From Calycina herbarum (taxonomy: Eukaryota > Ascomycota > Leotiomycetes > Helotiales > Pezizellaceae), in the NCBI GenBank assembly GCA_001414485.1, contig LLEY01000037.1:1-64000 (forward strand): 64,000 nucleotides of DNA, written 5' to 3'. Made by a program: the position numbers and the translations under genes. This document shows positions 46,854-59,082 of the stretch, piece after piece (position 1 is the stretch's first letter; every line of letters begins with the position of its first letter). The notes beneath the pieces are model-generated. The model was not told the DNA's origin, did not search any database, and saw nothing but the letters and a program-made list of their open reading frames with translations.

Positions 46854-48615
46854 TGTGTGTTGTGGAGTTGGGACGAGTGTTGGCTCTGATGTTGATTCTT
46901 AGGAGAGCTGTGAAGTGTTTGGCAGAGGAAATCGAGGTATTGAGAGAAGTGGGTGTTTGTGGAATTGAAGGCCCAGAGCTGTTGAACTGATGGCTCCTGC
47001 TAAATTGGAATCCTGATCAAGGGATTTGTGAATAGGAATGTTCTCATAACGTGCTCCAAGGATATCTTAGGTAGGAGTTCAAGGTTGTTGTAGGTATGAC
47101 GTTTGTGAAGAGTTGAATTAGTTTGAATTGACAGAAAGTACAAGCTGTTTCAATGGCTTCATGATGGAGACTGGGGACGCTTTGCGGAGGAAGGTGCTCT
47201 CGAAGAACACTTTTCTTCTTCATTCTCAAACTTTAATCCGAGATTATGTAAAGGAAATAACCCCTTAGCAATGAAGTTGGGTGCGTGCCTTCCACATGTG
47301 AACACGGGGAAACTTTTGAGAGGGAAGCTGCTACCAAAAGCTCCTTTGCACCCACCTCCCCAGATTTGGGGCCAAATACTGTTTGGCATCCAATTTGCAC
47401 TATCGAATATTCTTGGGGTTTATCGAGAAGGAAAAGCACCAGTGATGGCGGCATAGAAGCTGAAAAGGCTCCTGCAAACCAAATCTTGGAAGTTCAAAGC
47501 ATACTTTTTCCATTAAAACGGCTTGATGAACCGGACTTGGAAAGCAGCGAACCTTTAGTTCTGTCTTAAAGAAGTAGAGGACAATGAAGTTTTGAGATGT
47601 AATGATAGGCAAATTCTAGACATGCTTTCGTTCTTCTGCCTGTTGCAGACAGAAGGCTTTTCAGCATCCAGAACCCCGCCAGTTCTTGGTATTGACCAGA
47701 AAATGCAAATGGGACCTCATTCATCTGAATTGAAACAACTCCAAGCGGCTTCCGGCACCCACAACCTTCCGCTCTTTTAGGTATGAGACTTCATATCCTC
47801 TCCAGCAGTCCATTTGCGCTCACAAATCGAATGCTTCGGCGGCTCGTTCAAAAATTCTCCCATTCCATGATCATCTATGCTTTTGTACAATGGCATTCCC
47901 CTGTCGCGGCATCCCTAGCTTCTCCGCGTGGCTTTCTACACATCCCCTCCCTTCCCCTTATGGTCGTTGAGTTCTGATCCCCTCTCTATTTGTCCTCAAA
48001 AAACTTCCATTACACTCTTCATAAGCTCTGCCTGCACCGAATCCCACTCCGACAAATGCTGGCCACGCCCTCCGCTTGAATAGAAGAACCGAAAAGACGA
48101 CACCGAATGAAAGACCGAGGGATGAGCGGATAAGGAGGGAGGAAAGGCATCGATCCCACTAAATCCCCTGGTTAGCAGCGGTCCCAGTATGATTTCTCGA
48201 TATGCGACTCCGTATATGCGAATTGGAAAAGTAACTCCGTACCTTCTCATTCAATAACGCTTCCGAAACAGGTTTGCTTGGGCGCGCCGCGACGGGCGGA
48301 GGAGGAATTGATGTCTCGACCATTTTTGCAAATTCCTATTGTTCGATTTCAATCAGTAAAGGTTTCAATCATATTTGGTCGGGTCCAATTGACATACCGT
48401 GATGTGATTGGCACGGGAAAGGGTATAGGTTATGGAGCTTGTGGTGTTGTCGAGACAAGAGCTTCTGCTGTTGATCGCTCCCGGCATTCAAGCTGGGCTG
48501 CGGTGAAGCTAATGTGCCGAATCAGGAATGGCGCGTGGCAGAATTGAGGGATGTTTGTTTCCTTGACGAAAAAAAGTTGTGAAGGTACTTTTCGATTGCG
48601 CAAATAATAATTAAA
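46854..48615. other. Divergent intergenic region before urb2
   Basis: Promoters and leaders of the membrane-protein gene and urb2. The short frames inside have no domain or splice support. Confidence 0.55.
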
Positions 48616-51600
48616 ATGGTAAGCAATCAATATTCTTTTCTAAGCTCGGTGTTACAAGTAACTAATGTCTGTTTTCTAGGCGTCCAAATCTCGCGCCGCG
48701 CAAGAACAACTTGCAAACCTCGAAAAAGCCTCTGCACCGTTTATAGACCAACTCAACGAAGCAGCAAAATTCATTGGAGAGGACTTGGAAAATGTTGGCA
48801 GATCTTCGAAAAACTTGGTGGAGCTCGGAAAGCCTTCTAAAACTGCGGCATACCATGGGAGGGAAGAATGGCTCCTGCGGTGGTTATTGAAAAAGCTACA
48901 AGCTCCGAAAGATAATATTCCCAGGTATTACCCCTCAATATTCTAGAAGAACATAAACTTACCTGAACAATAGACAACATCATGAATCGTGGTGGCTTCT
49001 AGGACATCTTATACGAAATATCCCTCTACCAGTTGCAGCAAGACTTCTTATTGAGCGGAAATTCACGAATATACTCCGCCAAACACTAGATGAAGCGGGA
49101 AAGAGATCAAAAGAGATATCTGCTCGTACATCCACGGAGGAGGCTGTTTCAGAACCCAAAAAAAGCTCCAAGAAACGGAAGCGAACTCCATCCTTGACCG
49201 ACACACCTGATACCACTTCCAGCGCATTACTTCTCCAGTTACAAGCACTCCATGCCGTCTTGCATTTTATAACTGCTTCGACGGAGCCGGTAGTTGGGTT
49301 ATTAGAGGCGAGCAATGAGTTGGCATTTACTGCGGAGTATATGAAAACAACGATCAGAACCACGGCCGAGGAAGCAGCTGTTATTTTTGGACTTTGGTTG
49401 TCGTTATCTCCTGTGTTAACAGAGTCAGCCATTCCCAAATCGCGGTCGGAGTCTTGGATTTCACCATTTATTGAGCTATGGCAAGCCCGGATATCAACTG
49501 AAAATGATTTGACTTTATTCTCTATTCATTGCACAAAACCATTACTTCAACTACTTGGACAAGGAAACTGGAAAGAGCAGTTGGAACAAGTGGTGGCCCG
49601 AAATATCATAATTCCTGCCAGGTCAGACTATATAGGCACTTTGGAAACAACACTCCTGACAAATTTGACGAAAATATCGATCATTCAAGATTCAGCCAAT
49701 GCACCCATTCTTTTCGATATTGCTACCCGATCAATCCAAACCAATGGATCCAAACGTCGAAAGCCTCAAGATGATATTTGGCTTCAAACTGCCTTCATAT
49801 CTTTCCAAGAGGCATTTCTGCCACAGAGGCACGAGGAGAACTGCAAAGCACTTGGGTTGATGCTTCAAACAGCCATAAATTTCAAAGTCAACCTCAACCT
49901 TCCAGTTCTACGCAAAGCTACCTCTGAATTTGCTCTACTTGAAGGTCGCAACAATTGGAAACTTGTCGCTGACTTTTTAAAACTCGATGGAAACGTGTTC
50001 CTCATTCCTGATGCTGAGGAGGATCTACTTGACAAACTTCTAAGTCATATTACGACCTTATCTCTAGAAAAAGAGTGGGAGTTTGTAGGAGATCAAATTG
50101 TACTAGATGTTTTAGTTCCACTCATGGATGAATTTGCTAAAGCAAGAGATCTCACAGGATTCATTCGTCACTGGTTTGCTCAGCTAATTACATTTGAGAA
50201 GCTACGCAAAGATCAACCTTTATCCATTGAACGCTTCAGCGCCTGGGAAGACGATGCTTTGCAAAATCAACTCAGTAAACTTTTCGAGCCATCATTGACA
50301 TCACACCAAATTACGCAGACCCTTGACTGGTTGTCCTCTGAAGTTGAGCTCAACCCCGAAGCTGTTTGTGTTTTACTCCAGGCGATAGCGGGAGCAATAT
50401 CCAAGGAGGAGCTTGTTGATGAAATCAAATTGCGTCTATATCACATCATGTTTGACAGTGGGGTATCTGACAAGCTAGATGAACGTTACAAATGGAGATC
50501 CTTGAGCATCATTTCTCGGACTCTTGGTTGGGCTGTTGGGCCCGCTATTGATGAGGCTGCATCACTATGCAACGATCTGGCAAAACCTTTCGATTCTCTG
50601 CTCCAAAAGGGTGCATTGGAAGGATCCCAAGAAGCGGTTGGTCCAACCAGAGCTGGGTTTTATGACCTTGAAGCATTGCGATGTGTATGTGCTCTGTGGT
50701 CCGCTGCAGAGACCGGCTCTCTCTTGGAGCGAATTGTGAAGAGTACAATGCTGGATTATCTCAATTCTCTAGCTGAACAACTTAAGGCTTTCCCGCGCCG
50801 ATTTATAGAGGATCACGCCCAAACGAGTAAGGTTTGTGGCGTGCGGCAGAATACGCTATATCGTGGGCTTGCCTGGGATATGTGGTCTCTAGCACGCTGT
50901 GTATTTGTGGAATACCCGAAATCCCTTGCGTAAGTCACCCATATCCTGTGTTGTTATTTGTCGTCGCTAAGTTTTTTAGTCTGGGCCCTGAAATGGAAGC
51001 AAAAGACACTTTCACTCAACTATTAAAGTCTGTTCATTCTCAATGCCTAGCATCCCAGCCCAGGGTAATCGCACTCCAAGAACACAGCGAGTGGCATTCA
51101 AATAATAACCATGCATATCCTGATATATGGCTGTCTGTCATACAGCAAGATACTGTCTTAAACAGTCCAGTCATCGGTAATTACTCCCTGCCCCTTTCCA
51201 ACCCCCCGTCGTACTAACACTGATTTCTAGTAACAATGATCGATATCATGCTCAAAAATGATTCTTACTTTGTCGACCCATCAAACAGTTTGGAAGTCTT
51301 AAACACTCTGGCTTTTCGAGCACTTCTCCAACTTCCTCTTGATGTTTTTTCTAAAAATAATAGGGAGAGTATAATGAAGAAATGGATGTCAGACTCCTCG
51401 GAATCTATAAGAGATCTCGCTGTGGATCCTGCGGTTTTGAGTCTGAAGATCAAGGTCTTGAATCGACCTACTTTCTACGAGGTAAGTGCGATGCTGCGCT
51501 TGGACTGATATCGCAGAACTAACTCCGCCCAGGGAATGAGTTTCCAAGATTTAGTGAAATTGGCAAACCATCTAATACACTCATCATCTCCCTCGCCTAG

Positions 51601-53305
51601 CGTTGGCCTTTCGCTCTTTAGACAACTTGTTCGCCTAATATTATGGTAAGTGTAATCTCTGGTGCCAGCATCATAAGACTAATTCCTCGTAGCCAAATGT
51701 CGGAAAACATGGAGCAATCTCGCAACAAAGCTTATATCACCACTGCTATAAGTGGTATGAAGAAAATGCTCAAGAATGTTGAATCGAAGAAGAAGGGCCA
51801 AGAGTGGTCATACCCCTTGATTACCTTGTTTGATGTCACGCTTGGGGTTCTCCAAAGCAAGTCTGCGTCTATGGCCGATTTAGACATAATAAGTACCTCC
51901 AAGTACCAGAAGTTGATTACCAGTTTCAAGGAGTCACTTCTCACTCGCTTGAAGGTTGTCATTGCCAAGTTGACGAAAAATCTGCCCAAAGACAGCAGCA
52001 GTGGTAAAACTGAACATTCATTGTCACTACTCTGCATTCTCGACGCATTGCCAACTCTTGGGGTCACAAATTCAGAGATAGTTGGTTTGCAAGAGCCGGC
52101 TAAAGTATTGACACAATCTGCCAGTTTTATGTCTGATGACGAACTTGAAACCGGGAAGAAAATGGAAAACTTCATAATAACACACAGCGTGGGTTCGGAA
52201 GATGGTGACTTGGTCAGCCTGACCCAGGGTGACGTTTCTACTGCTTATGGAAGACAAGCCATCTCGGAGAAGGTGCATGCAGCCCTTCTTGGTAAAGACC
52301 AGTCCTCAAAATTGACACTGTTGGCTTCGTTATTCGAGTCAGAACTTGAATTGGCACAACTTGATAGATTACTGGCTCTGAGACATTTGATCGCGTCTTG
52401 TGAAGGTAAGAAATGACAGTACTTGGATGGAGTAGCACTGCTGACCTTTCTAGATACACGAAGATCATCCGACGATGACGACGAAGATGATAGCTTTGAT
52501 ATCTCTGCTGCGTACTCAATCCTGTGCACAAATATGTGGAAAGTCAAAGGGCTTCGTCAATTTAGCCTCATCAGTGAAATAATGGAACTGATGCTTCGTA
52601 CCAAGGTAATTTAACACTCAGGCGTTCTTTAGGTCTTTTCTAACGACACAACAGGGACGATCTATGTCGCAATGGAATATCGACAGTACACTTGGTAGCA
52701 TAACAATCATGTGTTCTCGAAATGGTCCATCCGTTCGTGCCAACAGAGCGGGAACAGTATACCTTCATCTATGCCATCTTTTACAGGCAGTCCTTACATC
52801 ACATCGCATCAAGCTACAAGGCCATTTTCACCTCGTGGTTCAAGTAATGCAAACCCTTCTACGATGTTTATTCGTACCTCTTCCTCACAGCACAACCAAA
52901 ACGACCAAGTTCATGGCACCACCACCCTGGCTCTCGTCCCAAAAACATCAGCTCTCTGCCAAACATGCAGCGGCTTTTACACGTCTTGTCACATTAATCT
53001 GTGATCCTAGTGTTTCATCTGTTACTCGGTCCCAGCATAACAATCTCACATCAGCTACCAACAAGGCAAAAGGAATGGCAGCTCAGCATATGCAACTTGT
53101 ACTTACCACATACATCAAACTGCAGCTTGAAATGAGGATGTTGCCAGAGATTAGGGAAAAGATGATTCCGGGGTTATATGCGATATTTGATACTACGACA
53201 CCTGAGATGAGAAGAATGATTAATGAAAGTTTGGACTCTAGCGGGAGATCTGTGTTTGGTACTTTGTTTAGGGATTACCAAAGATTTGGGAAGTGGAAGG
53301 GTTAG
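48616..53305 (+). CDS. urb2: Urb2/Npa2, 60S ribosome biogenesis protein
   Basis: Nine coding exons: 48616-48618, 48680-48924, 48974-50929, 50980-51176, 51231-51481, 51533-51645, 51693-52405, 52454-52605, 52655-53305. The total is 1426 residues in continuous phase. Urb2 acts in the nucleolus in early pre-60S assembly with Urb1 and Npa-type factors. The protein is a long helical-repeat solenoid with few motifs. The C-terminal Urb2/Npa2 domain is recognised from LVVQVMQTLLRCL, AKHAAAFTRLVTLICDP, HMQLVLTTYIKLQLE and REKMIPGLYAIFDTTTPEMRRMINESLD..FGTLFRDYQRFGKWKG at the stop. The first coding exon is just ATG, followed by GTAAGC and an acceptor at 48678-48679; exon 2 continues ASKSRAAQEQLANLEKASAPF. 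It is convergent with the hydrolase gene, with 89 bp between stops. Confidence 0.9.
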
Positions 53306-53394
53306 ATATCAGTTGTTCAGAAATTATAAGGAACTGTTATGTCATAGCAACAAAAGTGCAATTTTCTATCTCGCAAAACTCCCCGAGCTCACAC

Positions 53395-54522
53395 TCACTC
53401 TTTAATCCACTGCGCTACATCCTCCCCCCATTTCTCGCCCTCCTTCTCACCAGCCAACAACGCCCAAGGAGGACTGATGTGATTATGACCCGGCATAATC
53501 CTAGATTCATACCCCTCACCCCAAGCCTCCTTGAACACCCCCTCAAACTCCCTCATCGTACTGACAATCTCTTGTTCGGCATCCATATCGCCAACCAAAG
53601 CCAGAATCTTCGGAAGACCAACTTCCTCTTTTTTGAGCCCCTCCTTTTGGAAAACTTGCAAACGTCCTAAAGCAGAATGCTTCATCGCGGTCTCCAGGTC
53701 CCCATAATACTCGTTCAACATATCCCTCCTCTCTTGATCCTCTGCCCTTCCGAAGTGCGTGGGTGCTGAGAGTTGGAGCGCGCCTTTCAATACCAAGTTC
53801 CCTTTTCTTTCAACATACGCCTTTCTCTGCTCTTTGAATTTCTCCTCCAGTAAAAAGGTGAGTGTATGTACACCACCCGCTGAATTCCCCGCAATGACCA
53901 CTTGTCTCTTCCCCTCTTTACACAAATTCTCCTCAACCCATTTTAGTGAAAGAGAGACATCGTCACCGCCAGATGGGAACTTTGCGTCTTCACCACCGAA
54001 TTGCGAGTTCACACGTCGATAATCGGGTATCACGGTTATGATTCCTTGTTGCGCGAAGAAGGAACCGAGGTTATGGTATAACAACCCCTCGGGTATCATG
54101 GGAGATATTTTGTCTCCCATCGTCAATCCACCCCCATAATAAAAAACCAAGATTGGAGCTGCAGATGTGTCGCCGGGAGGAAGATAGAGATCTAAGACTT
54201 GACGTGGGTGAGGGCCATACGATGATTCTTTTCTGGGTATGGATTGGATAGATGCTTTGTTGGCCACGAGGAGAGGTGTATAGATTTCGAAGGTGGGAAG
54301 AAGGATGGTTCCTACGGCCCCGGTGGAGCCGGTTTTCTTGTGGAGGGCGAGAACTTGTTCCATTGCTGCGGATTTGATTTTTTGTGGTGAGGTGATTGAA
54401 GTCGTAAATGGGTTGGAAGCCGTGAATGGTTTGGAAGTCGTGATTGGGATGGTGCGGAATTTTCTAGACTGGATGAGGAGGAGGTTATATAACTTTGGTG
54501 GGGGTGGGTATTGGTGGGGCAT
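53395..54522 (-). CDS. Alpha/beta-hydrolase fold-3 esterase, possibly mitochondrial
   Basis: An intronless 375-residue frame from ATG 54522. It belongs to the hormone-sensitive-lipase/kynurenine-formamidase-like alpha/beta hydrolases that cleave ester or amide bonds. The oxyanion-hole motif is YYGGGLTMGD (about 128-137). The nucleophile elbow is GNSAGG with Ser214, the acid is likely in GDMDAEQE (about 311-318), and the catalytic His lies in PGHNHISPPW (about 344-353). The oxyanion motif is YGGG rather than the classic HGGG. The first 50 residues are rich in Ser, Thr, Arg and Lys without acidic residues, which resembles a mitochondrial presequence; MEQVLALHKK at residue 54 would be an alternative cytosolic start. 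The substrate is unknown. Confidence 0.85.
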   Translation of the reverse strand: MPHQYPPPPKLYNLLLIQSRKFRTIPITTSKPFTASNPFTTSITSPQKIKSAAMEQVLALHKKTGSTGAVGTILLPTFEIYTPLLVANKASIQSIPRKESSYGPHPRQVLDLYLPPGDTSAAPILVFYYGGGLTMGDKISPMIPEGLLYHNLGSFFAQQGIITVIPDYRRVNSQFGGEDAKFPSGGDDVSLSLKWVEENLCKEGKRQVVIAGNSAGGVHTLTFLLEEKFKEQRKAYVERKGNLVLKGALQLSAPTHFGRAEDQERRDMLNEYYGDLETAMKHSALGRLQVFQKEGLKKEEVGLPKILALVGDMDAEQEIVSTMREFEGVFKEAWGEGYESRIMPGHNHISPPWALLAGEKEGEKWGEDVAQWIKE

Positions 54523-55596
54523 TGGCTAAATGGAGAAATTGTTCGAGGGGTGAGAATGAGAAGTATGAGTTAGAGGCTGAACCAGCTGAGGAAAATACCT
54601 TCCTTTATCTAGAATTGATAGCTTTAGGTTGAGTTATCAGGATGTGATTAGGCCACTTGTATTTAGACTCTACGGACCCGGACATGTAGGGCGCGCTCGT
54701 CGGAATTTAGTACCGGCCGAGTCCCAACTTTTTACGCCTCAAATAAAATGAAAATTCGGGAGCATATATCAGCCGCGATTTATTTCCTATCTCAAAGTTT
54801 GCCGTTTGTACGGTGGTTGTGGTTTAGTTTGGGTTTATAGATGGGGATGAAGTGAAGGTTCTGGGCAGAGAGAAGGTGGGGTTAAGATAAGCGATATTTC
54901 TTTGGCTCAAGGTACGCCAAAGCTTTTAGAAATAGTATCTTAAAATAGGTATCTACACCCTTCACACCAGTCACCTTTAGATATGTTGGCATTCTCGATA
55001 CCAAATTGCTGATGAAAAGAATGAGAGGAAGTTGAATTTGAATTGAAGGGCTGGTATTCATAATTTGAGGTGAACTTAATGATAATGTCTCTTATCACTT
55101 GTGGGAGACTCTAGGCACTGAAAACCTCAGTCGATTTCCCCCTACGTTCAAAAAACATCTGCTACTGGAAGACTCGTCAACTTTGCTGTGTCGAGCTTCT
55201 GAAAGTTTAGTATGTGCCGTCAGAAACCTAGGACAATTGAGAGAAGTGTTGGAGATATCGCTGTTCACAGCAGTCTTGCTATGATGTGGGGCTTATATTG
55301 GATTGGGTGACTTTAGGAACTTGGAATAATGGATCATCACTTGAAAGACCACTATGGTTTGACTGCCATCTCTCCCCCAAACCAAAAAAAGAACCCAAAA
55401 AGCACCGAGAAATAAATATAAAAAACTTTCCCACTTCTGAAAGAACGGACGGCCTTTACTTTCATGTCTTTTGGTCTCCTAACTTTAGAAGTATCCTACC
55501 TCAAAAAAATATAAACGCCTGGGTATCTCCTCTAAATCCATATTGCCTAGCCTCCCAAGCACTGCCGTTTTTGAATTTGCTTCGTTTCATCCTCCA
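54523..55596. other. Intergenic region between the hydrolase and kti12
   Basis: Promoter of the hydrolase on the left and kti12 3' flank on the right. No gene or repeat is recognised. Confidence 0.6.
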
Positions 55597-56602
55597 CTAG
55601 AACGACTCGAAAGAATCGTTCAAGTATGCGACGAAGCTTTCCTTGATCCTCTTCATCGGGATAGCGTTGGACCTGTTCAGCCCAATATATTGTCTGCGAA
55701 TCCTTTGCAAAGCAGGGAGACCCACAGGATTAGCTGGTAACTCCACAGTCAATTCCTCTCCTTTTCCTTCCCCCACACTCAACACACCTCCTCCTTCACC
55801 GGGATGATCTTTCGACCATTCCAGAATTCGATTCAAAATATTCTGCGTCGTCTTATCCAATTCGTAAAGATAATCTTCACTGGTTGGTGCTTTCGCAACT
55901 GTAGCCGCATTCGGCTTTACAGTTTTCTTTCCCCCTTCGGCATCAGAGCCGATAATCTCATCCCAAATCGCATCCCCGGGTGGTGTCTCGTCATCCCAAA
56001 CCACCGTAAATAAAGGACTATCCCATCGTGCAAAAGCGTTTGGCTCTTCGTATCTAAATACCAAGTTCTCCCAACACTCTTTCTCGTATGGTAACTCCTC
56101 TTCTCCCTTTCCCTCGTTATTCGCAGCAAGTCGGGTTTCGTTCACCTCTCGCGCGGCGTCAATACTTGTGCCAACATGTACAACACAATGGGGTGTTCTC
56201 AAAGCTTTCGATTCGCAGTATAATTGGTATCTCCATCCTTTGATATAGTTCGCGCCATCTAGAATGACGATATCTTTATTGCTGAGAACTCGTTTTACGG
56301 CGCCGTAGATGGTTGCGCGTGCGTCTTTTTCGGAAGCATTGTTGGAGCGCTCGTGTTGGTCTTTGGATTCTAGGTTATAGACTCGTCGTGGGATTGATAG
56401 TGTGTGATCAGATATGAGGTGGACGCGTAAGGAGGCAGAGGGAGAGGTTGGAGGTAAGGAGGATATTCGGGTTGTGAGGTATTCTTGGAGTTGTTTTGCG
56501 CGGTAGGTTTTGCCCGATGTTGGGTAGCCAGAGAGTATTATTAACTAAATATTTTTAGTAGATGTAAGAGAGCTACAATAGAAAGGTGGAATTTACAGGC
56601 AT
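55597..56602 (-). CDS. kti12: Kti12, Elongator-associated P-loop ATPase
   Basis: Kti12 binds tRNA and the Elongator complex and is needed for wobble-uridine modification. The first coding exon is only 6 nt (56602-56597, ATGCCT). A 52-bp intron (GTAAAT..TTTAG) and exon 56544-55597 complete 317 residues. Splicing restores the conserved start MPLIILSGYPTSGKTYRA with the P-loop GYPTSGKT. Further family blocks are LESKDQHERSNNASEKDARA, IVILDGANYIKGWRYQLYCE, HCVVHVGT, FRYEEPNAFARWDSPLFTV and, near the C-terminus, LPALQRIRRQYIGLNR. Without the splice the frame has no ATG near its true start, so the micro-exon is strongly supported. Confidence 0.95.
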
Positions 56603-58392
56603 AATTCGCGATGGTTCGTACTTGATGTTCAGAGAAAGATGGCTCGGAGAAATAATTTCTGCCCGGGCTCGGCGGGGTAGTTGGCCAGCATCCCGACCAC
56701 CGGCTAAAAGATCAGCCCGATAGCCCAAAGCCAAAGCCTAAATATCCGCTCCTCAGCATCTGCGTCGGTGTAGTGCGATTTTTGGTTTAATTTTTATGTT
56801 GTTACCCTCTTTTTCGTCACATGTATTTGGTCGAGCAACTGTTTTTTTGGGATGCGACTCTACGGAGACGGAAATAACGTCCTATTTTGTCCCCCTCATA
56901 AATAAAACCACAACACGATAGATAGATGAGCTTCAATTATATTGTTAATTAGCTGTCAGAGACTTGTTCTATATTTTCTGTATATATTTTTTGTCTCTTC
57001 TAGAGCGTAGGAACGTCGCCCGTCGTCTTCCTGAATGGCACATCTGAGTATGTATGATGAACACAAAACCACGGTATCTAACATGGAAGGCCTCACTTCT
57101 TGTTGCGTATCGCTCTTTTCTGCTGAGCTAGTCCCAGGTAACCTAGAAATACCAAGCAGTCATTTGAGTCACTATTCGGAGGTGACCTACAAATAGCAAG
57201 GATAATCTTCAGTTGCTATTCCCAAATAACCTACGAATGGCAGTATCACTTTCAAAATATCCAATCTACTCAAGCCCTTTTCAAACCTCAATATTGTGTT
57301 ACACATAGCTTTTTATTGTTGCTCTATTCCCAGGCGACCTGCAAACATCAAGATATCTTTTGAGTACATGGAGAAGTCTACTTCTGGGTAACCCTGAAAT
57401 AGCCACACTACTTTCAATGTATGTGGTGGATTTATCATGTGCCGAATCCCTCGGCTTGTGTACCTTTGAGAGAGCTTACATCTTTGCTTGTAAGTCTACT
57501 AGTAAAGTGTTCTTCAAGAGGCTGTTTATTTGTAGAGCAAAGAATTTCTTACGAGTCTATTCCTAGGTAGTTACGAGCGAAATGTTGAATGTCGCAAATT
57601 CTTATGAAATGGACCACGGTTCTAGGTTTCTAAACCCGGAATTAAGATGAATTATCTGATCTGCAAATGTTCTCATCAAGTCGTCTTGTAAGAGTCCCTG
57701 TCATTGTTCAACGTACTCCTTAATAACATCCCTAAAACGATATTGTTCTAAAAGATCACAGAGCATTAAGTCAATTGTTCGAATATACGTTAGATGATGA
57801 AGAGAAACAAATTTTATCTATTTTAAAAAATTCATATAAATCACATTTTTATTTGGTTCTTCTAGACCTTCTAGAACATTGTCTTTTAATAGGCGTACGC
57901 TGAACGATAACAGAGACCCTTACAGTATAATCTATATGAATGATGAAAAGCATTTGAAATAGAAGGACAATTCCTGAGGAGTAAGCGGTGGGAAAATCAG
58001 TTCATGATTGTCACTTCTCAAACGATGAGATGTATTAGAATGGTCTAAAGACAAACCACGATGACTAAAACTCCTATGCCTTAACAGAGCAGAAGATCAT
58101 ACTTTGTCATTGTCATTCGCTTGACTATTTTGTTCAGTTTTGTTACTAGGATTTCACAAGGTTAAGATTATAAGAAGTCACTTTCAAAGTATCATTCAAG
58201 AAGAACAGTATAGAAAAAAGAAGATATATTATTAAAAGGGGTGAAGGGAAGAGAAGACGATTTTTGGTTATCGAACTTTACTTAATTTAGAGAAGTGAAA
58301 GTATTCAGGACCAGCCCTCAAAAGAAGAAGAGTAAAAGTTACGTAACTACTTAATCCTACATATAAGAGCCAACTCAAGGGGAATTAACTCT
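56603..58392. other. AT-rich intergenic region with a decaying 44-bp array
   Basis: No gene is seen. The left end is the kti12 promoter. A diverged tandem array occupies about 57133-57404. The right end is the 3' flank of the tandem-repeat gene. Confidence 0.55.
57133..57404. repeat. Diverged ~44-bp tandem repeat
   Basis: Units beginning CCCAGGTAACCTAGAAAT (57133), CGGAGGTGACCTACAAAT (57177) and CCCAAATAACCTACGAAT (57221) are spaced exactly 44 bp. Further relatives start at 57329 (CCCAGGCGACCTGCAAAC) and 57384 (CTGGGTAACCCTGAAAT) after irregular gaps. Confidence 0.7.
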
Positions 58393-59010
58393 TCAAGCTC
58401 CCCGAGGCTTCTGCCCACGTCTACAGTTGTTGTTTTCCCAAGCCGGACGTGCTGGTTTTGGGGCGTCAATCAACACAGGAGGACTGGTCTCTTCGCTTAC
58501 CTTCTTAGCTGGTTCACGTCTCCAGTTGTTGTTTTCCCAAGCCGGACGTGCTGGTTTTGGGGCGTCAATCAATACACGAGGACTGGCCTCTTCTGGAGTT
58601 TCGCTTACCACCTTAGGACGTCTCCAGTTGTTTTCCCAAACCGGACGTGCTGGTTTTGGGGGGTCAACCAATACACGAGGACGAGTCTTCACTGGAGTTT
58701 CGCTTACCTCGTAAGCTGGTCCAGATGGAGCCCCACGTCTCCAGTTGTTTTTTCCCCAAGCCGGACGAGCTGGTTTTGGGGGGTCAACCAATACATGAGG
58801 ACGAGTCTTCACTGGAGTTTCGCTTACCTCGTAAGCTGGTCCAAACGGAGCCCCAAGTCTCCAGTTGTTTTCCCAGACCGGCCGTGCTGGCTCTGGGGAA
58901 TCAACCACTACATGAGGACGAGTCTTCACTAGAGGACTGGTCGCTCCTGGAGTTTCACTTACCTCCTTAGCTGGCCCAGATGGTGCCCCACGTCTCCAGT
59001 TGGTGTACAT
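58393..59010 (-). CDS. Tandem-repeat protein of unknown function (WRR/PARP-W repeats)
   Basis: ATG 59010 opens an intronless 205-residue frame built of five tandem repeats of 45, 40, 39, 34 and 33 residues, then a short tail. Each repeat starts NWRR or NWRL, carries VSETP or VSEET, then RVLVDPPKPARP or a variant, and ends W-E/G-N-N. The unit starts in DNA (near 58989, 58854, 58734, 58617, 58515, 58416) are spaced 135, 120, 117, 102 and 99 bp. Every length change is a multiple of three, so the frame has been kept by selection. There is no signal peptide or membrane helix, and the product is basic, Pro-rich and probably disordered. The leader just before ATG (ACAACCACATCATTCAAT) looks like a normal fungal 5' UTR. 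The dibasic RR in most repeats could be a processing site, but without a secretion signal that is speculative. No family is recognised. Confidence 0.7.
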   Translation of the reverse strand: MYTNWRRGAPSGPAKEVSETPGATSPLVKTRPHVVVDSPEPARPVWENNWRLGAPFGPAYEVSETPVKTRPHVLVDPPKPARPAWGKNNWRRGAPSGPAYEVSETPVKTRPRVLVDPPKPARPVWENNWRRPKVVSETPEEASPRVLIDAPKPARPAWENNNWRREPAKKVSEETSPPVLIDAPKPARPAWENNNCRRGQKPRGA

Positions 59011-59032
59011 ATTGAATGATGTGGTTGTAAAT

Positions 59033-59082
59033 GTGAAAGTGGAAGTGAAAGTGAAAGTGGAAGTGGAAGTGGAAGTGGAAGT
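59033..59082. repeat. GRAAGT hexamer microsatellite in the repeat-gene leader
   Basis: About eight GGAAGT/GAAAGT hexamers lie 23-72 bp before ATG 59010. On the gene strand they read ACTTCC/ACTTTC, a pyrimidine-rich leader. Confidence 0.8.

Noticed and set aside
58427..58970. Antisense open frames across the tandem-repeat gene
   Set aside because: They arise because the same repeat unit is open on both strands; they break into two pieces, whereas the minus-strand frame covers all units.
58393..59010. Reading the repeat gene as a dikaritin/RiPP precursor
   Set aside because: Dibasic RR motifs recur, but there is no signal peptide and no neighbouring UstY-like oxidase or peptidase gene in the window.
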